Position numbers and translations under genes: made by a program | Source: Pleurodeles waltl | Taxonomy: Eukaryota; Chordata; Amphibia; Caudata; Salamandridae | Direction of reading: 5' to 3' | NCBI RefSeq assembly: GCF_031143425.1 | Contig: NC_090439.1 | Location: forward strand, 349,054,027-349,118,026 | Length of the DNA: 64,000 bases | Notes under the pieces: generated by a model | Told to the model about the DNA's origin: nothing | Database searches by the model: none | Seen by the model: only the letters and a program-made list of their open reading frames with translations | Shown here: positions 53,801 to 61,564 of the stretch, piece after piece | Position numbering within the stretch: the stretch's first letter is position 1 | How the letters are laid out: the number at the start of each line of letters is the position of its first letter

Positions 53801-56484
53801 TGTAGGAAGTTGGCTCTGTATGTGCTATTTCAAAGTAAGGAATAGCATGCACAGAGTCCAAGGGTTCCCCTTAGAGGTAAAATAGTGGTAAAAATAGATA
53901 ATACTAATGCTCTATTTTGTGGTAGTGTGGTCGAGCAGTAGGCTTATCCAAGGAGTAGTGTTAAGCATTTGTTGTACATACACATAGACAATAAATGAGG
54001 TACACACACTCAGAGACAAATCCAGCCAATAGGTTTTTATATAGAAAAATATCTTTTCTTAGTTTATTTTAAGAACCACAGGTTCAAATTCTACATGTAA
54101 TATCTCATTCGAAAGGTATTGCAGGTAAGTACTTTAGGAACTTCAAATCATCAAAATTGCATGTATACTTTTCAAGTTATTCACAAATAGCTGTTTTAAA
54201 AGTGGACACAGTGCAATTTTCACAGTTCCTAGGGGAGGTAAGTATTTGTTAGGTTAACCAGGTAAGTAAGACACTTACAGGGCTTAGTTCTTGGTCCAAG
54301 GTAGCCCACCGTTGGGGGTTCAGAGCAACCCCAAAGTCACCACACCAGCAGCTCAGGGCCGGTCAGGTGCAGAGTTCAAAGTGGTGCCCAAAACACATAG
54401 GCTAGAATGGAGAGAAGGGGGTGCCCCGGTTCCGGTCTGCTTGCAGGTAAGTACCCGCGTCTTCGGAGGGCAGGCCAGGGGGGTTTTGTAGGGCACCGGG
54501 GGGGACACAAGCCCACACAGAAATTTCACCCTCAGCAGCGCGGGGGCGGCCGGGTGCAGTGTAGAAACAAGCGTCGGGTTGGTAATGGAAGTCAATGGGA
54601 GATCTAGGGATCTCTTCAGCGCTGCAGGCAGGCAAGGGGGGGGGTTCCTCGGGGAAACCTCCACTTGGTCAAGGGAGAGGGACTCCTGGGGGTCACTCCT
54701 CCAGTGAAAGTCCGGTCCTTCAGGTCCTGGGGGCTGCGGGTGCAGGGTCTCTCCCAGGTGTCGGGACTTAGGATTCAAAGAGTCGCGGTCAGGGGAAGCC
54801 TCGGGATTCCCTCTGCAGGCGGCACTGTGGGGGCTCAGGGGGGACAGGTTTTTGTACTCACAGTCTTAGAGTAGTCCTGGGGTCCCTCCTGAGGTGTTGG
54901 ATCGCCACCAGCCGAGTCGGGGTCGCCGGGTGCAGTGTTGCAAGTCTCACGCTTCTTGCGGGGAGCTTGCAGGGTTCTTTAAAGCTGCTGGAAACAAAGT
55001 TGCAGCTTTTCTTGGAGCAGGTCCGCTGTCCTCGGGAGTTTCTTGTCTTTTCGAAGCAGGGGCAGTCCTCAGAGGATGTCGAGGTCGCTGGTCCCTTTGG
55101 AAGGCATCGCTGGAGCAGGATCTTTGGAAGGCCGGAGACAGGCCGGTGAGTTTCTGGAGCCAAGGCAGTTGTCGTCTTCTGGTCTTCCTCTGCAGGGGTT
55201 TTCAGCTAGGCAGTCCTTCTTCTTGTAGTTGCAGGAATCTAATCTTCTAGGGTTCAGGGTAGCCCTTAAATACTAAATTTAAGGGCGTGTTTAGGTCTGG
55301 GGGGTTAGTAGCCAATGGCTACTAGCCCTGAGGGTGGGTACACCCTCTTTGTGCCTCCTCCCAAGGGGAGGGGGTCACAATCCTAACCCTATTGGGGGAA
55401 TCCTCCATCTGCAAGATGGAGGATTTCTAAAAGTCAGAGTCACCTCAGCTCAGGACACCTTAGGGGCTGTCCTGACTGGCCAGTGACTCCTCCTTGTTGC
55501 TTTCTTTGTTCCCTCCAGCCTTGCCGCCAAAAGTGGGGGCCGTGGCCGGAGGGGGCGGGCAACTCCACTAAGCTGGAGTGCCCTGCTGGGCTGTGACAAA
55601 GGGGTGAGCCTTTGAGGCTCACCGCCAGGTGTCACAGCTCCTGCCTGGGGGAGGTGTTAGCATCTCCACCCAGTGCAGGCTTTGTTACTGGCCTCAGAGT
55701 GACAAAGGCACTCTCCCCATGGGGCCAGCAACATGTCTCTGGTGTGGCAGGCTGCTGGAACTAGTCAGCCTACACAGACAGTCGGTTAAGTTTCAGGGGG
55801 CACCTCTAAGGTGCCCTCTGTGGTGTTTTACAATAAAATGTACACTGGCATCAGTGTACATTTATTGTGCTGAGAAGTTTGATACCAAACTTCCCAGTTT
55901 TCAGTGTAGCCATTATGGTGCTGTGGAGTTCGTGTTTGACAGACTCCCAGACCATATACTCTTATGGCTACCCTGCACTTACAATGTCTAAGGTTTTGTT
56001 TAGACACTGTAGGGGTACCATGCTCATGCACTGGTACCCTCACCTATGGTATAGTGCACCCTGCCTTAGGGCTGTAAGGCCTGCTAGAGGGGTGTCTTAC
56101 CTATACTGCATAGGCAGTGAGAGGCTGGCATGGCACCCTGAGGGGAGTGCCATGTCGACTTACTCGTTTTGTCCTCACTAGCACACACAAGCTGGCAAGC
56201 AGTGTGTCTGTGCTGAGTGAGAGGTCTCCAGGGTGGCATAAGACATGCTGCAGCCCTTAGAGACCTTCCTTGGCATCAGGGCCCTTGGTACTAGAAGTAC
56301 CAGTTACAAGGGACTTATCTGGATGCCAGGGTCTGCCAATTGTGGATACAAAAGTACAGGTTAGGGAAAGAACACTGGTGCTGGGGCCTGGTTAGCAGGC
56401 CTCAGCACACTTTCAATTGTAAACATAGCATCAGCAAAGGCAAAAAGTCAGGGGGCAACCATGCCAAGGAGGCATTTCCTTACA
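53801..56484 (-). repeat. 3' LTR of G6 (2,684 bp, subtype II)
   Basis: TGTAGGAAG...TTCCTTACA on plus. Markers of subtype II: GGAAGTCAATGGGAGATC near 54587, TTTGTTCCCTCCAGCC near 55505, and GGTGTGGCAGGCTGCTGG near 55741, all as in G5. Confidence 0.92.
54000..54068 (-). terminator. Poly(A) signal of G6
   Basis: AATAAA on the minus strand at 54063-54068 in the 3' LTR, followed in transcript direction by the GT-rich element. Confidence 0.55.
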
Positions 56485-56501
56485 CAACCCCCCCCCAAAC
56501 G
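56485..56501 (-). promoter_or_regulatory. Polypurine tract of G6
   Basis: Minus strand CGTTT, nine G (56488-56496 on plus as C) and TTG. Confidence 0.85.
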
Positions 56502-56514
56502 AAAGAGGATGAGA

Positions 56515-59500
56515 CTAACCTTTCCCAAGAGAGTCTTCATTTTCTAAGTGGAAGAACCTGGAAAGGCCATCTGCATTGGCATGGGCAGTCCCAGGTCTGT
56601 GTTCCACTATAAAGTCCATTCCCTGTAGGGAGATGGACCACCTCAACAGTTTAGGGTTTTCACCTTTCATTTGCATCAGCCATTTGAGAGGTCTGTGGTC
56701 AGTTTGAACTAGGAAGTGAGTCCCAAAGAGGTATGGTCTCAGCTTCTTCAGGGACCAAACCACAGCAAAGGCCTCCCTCTCAATGGCACTCCAACGCTGC
56801 TCCCTGGGGAGTAACCTCCTGCTAATGAAAGCAACAGGCTGGTCAAGGCCATCATCATTTGTTTGGGACAAAACTGCCCCTATCCCATGTTCAGAGGCAT
56901 CAGTCTGCACAATGAACTGCTTAGAATAATCTGGAGCTTTTAGAACTGGTGCTGAGCACATTGCCTGTTTCAGGGTGTCAAAGGCCTGTTGGCATTCCAC
57001 AGTCCAGTTTACTTTCTTGGGCATTTTCTTGGAGGTGAGTTCAGTGAGGGCTGTCACAATGGATCCATATCCCTTCACAAACCTCCTGTAATACCCAGTC
57101 AAGCCAAGGAATGCCCTGACTTGAGTCTGGGTTTTTGGAGCTACCCAGTCCAGAATAGTCTGGATCTTGGGTTGGAGTGGCTGAACTTGGCCTCCACCTA
57201 CAAGGTGGCCCAAGTAAACCACAGTTCCCTGCCCTATCTGGCATTTGGATGCCTTGATAGAGAGGCCTGCTGATTGCAGAGCCTTCAAAACCTTCTTCAG
57301 GTGGATCAGGTGATCCTGCCAGGTGGAGCTAAAGACAGCAATATCATCCAGATAAGCTGTGCTAAAGGACTCCAAACCAGCAAGGACTTGATTCACCAAC
57401 CTTTGGAAGGTGGCAGGGGCATTCTTTAAACCAAAGGGCATAACAGTAAACTGATAATGCCCATCAGGTGTGGAGAATGCTGTCTTTTCTTTTGCTCCAG
57501 GTGCCATTTTTATTTGCCAGTACCCTGCTGTCAAGTCAAAGGTACTTAGAAATTTGGCAGCACCTAATTTATCAATGAGCTCATCAGCTCTTGGAATTGG
57601 ATGGGCATCTGTCTTGGTGACAGAATTGAGCCCTCTGTAGTCCACACAAAACCTCATCTCTTTCTTTCCATCTTTGGTGTGAGGTTTGGGGACTAAGACC
57701 ACTGGGCTAGCCCAGGGGCTGTCAGAGCGCTCAATTACTCCCAATTCCAGCATCTTGTGGACTTCCACCTTGATGCTTTCCTTAACATGGTCAGACTGTC
57801 TAAAGATTTTGTTTTTGACAGGCATGCTGTCTCCTGTGTCCACATCATGGGTACACAGGTGTGTCTGACCAGGGGTTAAGGAGAAGAGTTCAGGAAACTG
57901 TTGTAGGACTCTCCTACAATCAGCTTGCTGTTGGCCAGAGAGGGTGTCTGAGTAGATCACTCCATCTACTGTGCCATCTTTTGGGTCTGATGACAGAAGA
58001 TCAGGGAGAGGTTCACTCTCTGCCTCCTGATCCTCATCTGTTACCATCAACAGATTCACATCAGCCCTGTCATGGAAGAGCTTAAGGCGGTTCACATGGA
58101 TCACCCTCTTGGGGCTCCTGCTTGTGCCCAGGTCCACCAGGTAGGTGACCTGACTCTTCCTTTCTAGCACTGGGTAAGGGCCACTCCATTTGTCCTGGAG
58201 TGCCCTGGGAGCCACAGGCTCCAGAACCCAGACTTTCTGCCCTGGTTGGAACTCAACCAGTGCAGCCTTTTGGTCATACCAAAACTTCTGGAGCTGTTGG
58301 CTGGCCTCAAGGTTTTTGGTTGCCTTTTCCATGTACTCTGCCATTCTAGAGCGAAGGCCAAGTACATAGTCCACTATGTCCTGTTTAGGCTCATGGAGAG
58401 GTCTCTCCCAGCCTTCTTTAACAAGGGCAAGTGGTCCCCTTACAGGATGACCAAACAGAAGTTCAAAGGGTGAGAATCCTACTCCCTTCTGTGGCACCTC
58501 TCTGTAAGCGAAAAGCAGACATGGCAAGAGGACATCCCATCTCCTTTTGAGCTTTTCTGGGAGCCCCATGATCATGCCTTTTAATGTCTTGTTGAATCTC
58601 TCAACCAAGCCATTAGTTTGTGGATGGTATGGTGTAGTGAATTTATAAGTCACTCCACACTCATTCCACATGTGCTTTAGGTATGCTGACATGAAGTTGG
58701 TACCTCTGTCAGACACCACCTCCTTAGGGAAACCCACTCTGGTAAAGATACCAATGAGGGCCTTGGCTACTGCAGGGGCAGTAGTCGACCTAAGGGGAAT
58801 AGCTTCAGGATACCTGGTAGCATGATCCACTACTACCAGGATATACATATTTCCTGAGGCTGTGGGAGGTTCTAGTGGACCAACTATGTCCACACCCACT
58901 CTTTCAAAGGGAACCCCCACCACTGGAAGTGGAATGAGGGGGGCCTTTGGATGCCCACCTGTCTTACCAATGGCTTGACAGGTGGGGCAGGAGAGGCAAA
59001 ACTCCTTAACCATGTTGGACATATTGGGCCAGTAGAAGTGGTTGACTAACCTCTCCCACGTCTTGGTTTGTCCCAAATGTCCAGCAAGGGGAATGTCATG
59101 GGCCAATGTTAGGACGAACTTCCTGAACAGCTGAGGCACTACCACTCTCCTAGTGGCACCAGGTTTGGGGTCTCTGGCCTCAGTGTACAGGAGTCCATCT
59201 TCCCAATAGACCCTATGTGTTCCATTTTTCTTGCCTTTGGACTCTTCAGCAGCTTGCTGCCTAAGGCCTTCAAGAGAGGGACAGGTTTCTTGTCCCTTAC
59301 ACAGCTCCTCCCTTGAGGGTCCCCCTGGGCCTAAGAGCTCAACCTGATAAGGTTCCAGCTCCAAAGGCTCAGTTCCCTCAGAGGGCAGAACTTCTTCCTG
59401 AGAAGAGAGGTTCCCTTTCTTTGGCTGTGTTGCAGTTGGTTTCCCAACTGACTTTCCTTTCCTCTTGGTAGGCTGGGCCATTCTTCCAGACTCCAGCTCT

Positions 59501-61293
59501 ACTTGTTCACCCTGTGCCTTGCATTGTGCTCTTGTTTTCACACACACCAGTTCAGGGATACCCAGCATTGCTGCATGGGTTTTTAGTTCTACCTCAGCCC
59601 ATGCTGAGGACTCCAGGTCATTTCCAAGCAGACAGTCCACTGGGATATTTGAGGAGACCACCACCTGTTTCAGGCCATTGACCCCTCCCCATTCTAAAGT
59701 AACCATTGCCATGGGATGTACTTTTCTCTGATTGTCAGCGTTGGTGACTGTGTAAGTTTTTCCAATCAGGTATTGGCCAGGGGAAACCAGTTTCTCTGTC
59801 ACCATGGTGACACTGGCACCTGTATCCCTCAGGCCCTCTATTCTAGTCCCATTAATTAAGAGTTGCTGTCTGTATTTTTGCATGTTAGGCGGCCAGACAG
59901 CTAGTGTGGCTAAATCCACCCCACCCTCAGAAACTAGAGTAGCTTCAGTGTGGACCCTGATTTGCTCTGGGCACACTGTTGATCCCACTTGGAGACTAGC
60001 CATCCCAGTGTTACCTGGATGGGAGTTTGGAGTGGAACCTTTCTTGGGACAGGCCTTGTCTCCAGTTTGGTGTCCATGGTGTTTACAGCTATGACACCAG
60101 GCCTTTTTGGGATCAAAGTTTTTACCCTTGTACCCATTGTTTTGTGAAGAGGCTCTGGGCCCACCCTCCTGTGCAGGTTTTTGGGGGCCTGTAGAAGACT
60201 CTTTACTATTTTTAGTTTTGGTTGTCTCATCACCCTTCCCCTGGGGAGTCTTTGTGACCCCTTTCTTTTGGTCACCCCCTGTTGAAGTCTTGGACACCCT
60301 TGTCTTGACCCAATGGTCCGCCTTCTTTCCCAATTCTTGGTGAGAAATTGGTCCTAGGTCTACCAGATGCTGATGCAGTTTATCATTGAAACAATTACTT
60401 AACAGGTGTTCTTTCACAAATAAATTGTACAGCCCATCATAATTACTTACACCACTGCCTTGAATCCAACCATCTAGTGTTTTCACTGAGTAGTCAACAA
60501 AGTCAACCCAGGTCTGGCTCGAGGATTTTTGAGCCCCCCTGAACCTAATCCTGTACTCCTCAGTGGAGAATCCAAAGCCCTCAATCAGGGTACCCTTCAT
60601 GAGGTCATAAGATTCTGCATCTTTTCCAGAGAGTGTGAGGAGTCTATCCCTACACTTTCTAGTGAACATTTCCCAAAGGAGAGCACCCCAGTGAGATCTG
60701 TTCACTTTTCTGGTTACACAAGCCCTCTCAAAAGCTGTGAACCACTTGGTGATGTCATCACCATCTTCAAATTTTGTCACAATCCCTTTTGGGATTTTTA
60801 ACATGTCAGGAGAATCTCTGACCCTATTTATATTGCTGCCACCATTGATGGGTCCTAGGCCCATCTCTTGTCTTTCCCTTTCTATGGCTAGGAGCTGTCT
60901 CTCTAAAGCCAATCTTTTGGCCATCCTGGCTAACAGGAGGTCATCTTCACTGAGAGCATCCTCAGTGATTTCAGAAATGTGGGACCCTCCTGTGAGGGAC
61001 TCACTATTTCTGACTAACACAGTTGGAGACAGGACTTGAGGGGTCCTGTTCTCCCTATTTAGGACTGGAGGAGGGACATTGGCCTCCAAGTCACTAATTT
61101 CTTCCTCTGTGATGTCATCATCAGAGGGGTTGGCTTTTTCAAACTCTGCCAACAGCTCCTGGAGCTGAATTTTGGTAGGTCTGGAGCCAATGGTTATTTT
61201 TTTGATATTACAGAGAGACCTTAGCTCCCTCATCTTAAGATGGAGGTAAGGTGTGGTGTCGAGTTCCACCACATTCATCTCTGTATCAGACAT
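56515..61293 (-). CDS. Gag-Pol polyprotein of G6 (1,592 aa, intact; Gmr1-like domain order)
   Basis: Open from ATG 61293 to the stop at 56515, with the same length and domain layout as G5. Gag N-terminus is of the G3/G4 type (starts MSDTEMNVVELD). Visible active-site residues are all present: protease DTGAS near 490, integrase H732/H739/C769/C772 and D802/D862/E898 (exactly 35 residues between the last two), reverse transcriptase YLDD at 1314, RNase H D1465 and D1575. Private substitutions include Arg in EMFTRKC, His in GPISHQE, His in SCKHHGH within the zinc knuckle, Ile in TCQAIGK and Ile in DHLIHLKK. None hits a catalytic residue. If its promoter LTR works, this copy could supply the full protein set. 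Confidence 0.95.
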   Translation of the reverse strand: MSDTEMNVVELDTTPYLHLKMRELRSLCNIKKITIGSRPTKIQLQELLAEFEKANPSDDDITEEEISDLEANVPPPVLNRENRTPQVLSPTVLVRNSESLTGGSHISEITEDALSEDDLLLARMAKRLALERQLLAIERERQEMGLGPINGGSNINRVRDSPDMLKIPKGIVTKFEDGDDITKWFTAFERACVTRKVNRSHWGALLWEMFTRKCRDRLLTLSGKDAESYDLMKGTLIEGFGFSTEEYRIRFRGAQKSSSQTWVDFVDYSVKTLDGWIQGSGVSNYDGLYNLFVKEHLLSNCFNDKLHQHLVDLGPISHQELGKKADHWVKTRVSKTSTGGDQKKGVTKTPQGKGDETTKTKNSKESSTGPQKPAQEGGPRASSQNNGYKGKNFDPKKAWCHSCKHHGHQTGDKACPKKGSTPNSHPGNTGMASLQVGSTVCPEQIRVHTEATLVSEGGVDLATLAVWPPNMQKYRQQLLINGTRIEGLRDTGASVTMVTEKLVSPGQYLIGKTYTVTNADNQRKVHPMAMVTLEWGGVNGLKQVVVSSNIPVDCLLGNDLESSAWAEVELKTHAAMLGIPELVCVKTRAQCKAQGEQVELESGRMAQPTKRKGKSVGKPTATQPKKGNLSSQEEVLPSEGTEPLELEPYQVELLGPGGPSREELCKGQETCPSLEGLRQQAAEESKGKKNGTHRVYWEDGLLYTEARDPKPGATRRVVVPQLFRKFVLTLAHDIPLAGHLGQTKTWERLVNHFYWPNMSNMVKEFCLSCPTCQAIGKTGGHPKAPLIPLPVVGVPFERVGVDIVGPLEPPTASGNMYILVVVDHATRYPEAIPLRSTTAPAVAKALIGIFTRVGFPKEVVSDRGTNFMSAYLKHMWNECGVTYKFTTPYHPQTNGLVERFNKTLKGMIMGLPEKLKRRWDVLLPCLLFAYREVPQKGVGFSPFELLFGHPVRGPLALVKEGWERPLHEPKQDIVDYVLGLRSRMAEYMEKATKNLEASQQLQKFWYDQKAALVEFQPGQKVWVLEPVAPRALQDKWSGPYPVLERKSQVTYLVDLGTSRSPKRVIHVNRLKLFHDRADVNLLMVTDEDQEAESEPLPDLLSSDPKDGTVDGVIYSDTLSGQQQADCRRVLQQFPELFSLTPGQTHLCTHDVDTGDSMPVKNKIFRQSDHVKESIKVEVHKMLELGVIERSDSPWASPVVLVPKPHTKDGKKEMRFCVDYRGLNSVTKTDAHPIPRADELIDKLGAAKFLSTFDLTAGYWQIKMAPGAKEKTAFSTPDGHYQFTVMPFGLKNAPATFQRLVNQVLAGLESFSTAYLDDIAVFSSTWQDHLIHLKKVLKALQSAGLSIKASKCQIGQGTVVYLGHLVGGGQVQPLQPKIQTILDWVAPKTQTQVRAFLGLTGYYRRFVKGYGSIVTALTELTSKKMPKKVNWTVECQQAFDTLKQAMCSAPVLKAPDYSKQFIVQTDASEHGIGAVLSQTNDDGLDQPVAFISRRLLPREQRWSAIEREAFAVVWSLKKLRPYLFGTHFLVQTDHRPLKWLMQMKGENPKLLRWSISLQGMDFIVEHRPGTAHANADGLSRFFHLENEDSLGKG

Positions 61294-61544
61294 TATTTTG
61301 CTAAAAGTTGGAAGACTTTTTAAAGAATCTAAAACTGTTTCTAGAATCTAATTTCAAACTTTTAACAAACTTTTTAAACTCTAAAAGACAATGCTAAACA
61401 GGGACTTAACACACAAGGCCCTAGCAGGACTTTTAAGAATTTAGAAAAATTTCAAATTGCAAAAATGAATTTCTAATGACAATTTTGGAATTTGTCGTGT
61501 GATCAGGTATTGGCTGAGTAGTCCAGCAAATGCAAAGTCTTGTA
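61294..61544 (-). other. 5' untranslated leader of G6
   Basis: 251 bp of AT-rich leader, near-identical to those of G3 and G4, one T longer in a T-run. Confidence 0.6.
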
Positions 61545-61563
61545 CCCCACCGCTGATCCACCA
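61545..61563 (-). promoter_or_regulatory. Primer-binding site of G6, tRNA-Leu type with a 2-nt insertion
   Basis: Minus strand TGGTGGATCAGCGGTGGGG, one base after the LTR, the same variant as G3 and G4. Confidence 0.7.
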
Positions 61564-61564
61564 A

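Noticed and set aside
56515..61293. A chromodomain at the integrase C-terminus
   Set aside because: After the GPY/F module the sequence runs into an acidic linker and then reverse transcriptase. No chromodomain-like aromatic pattern is visible.
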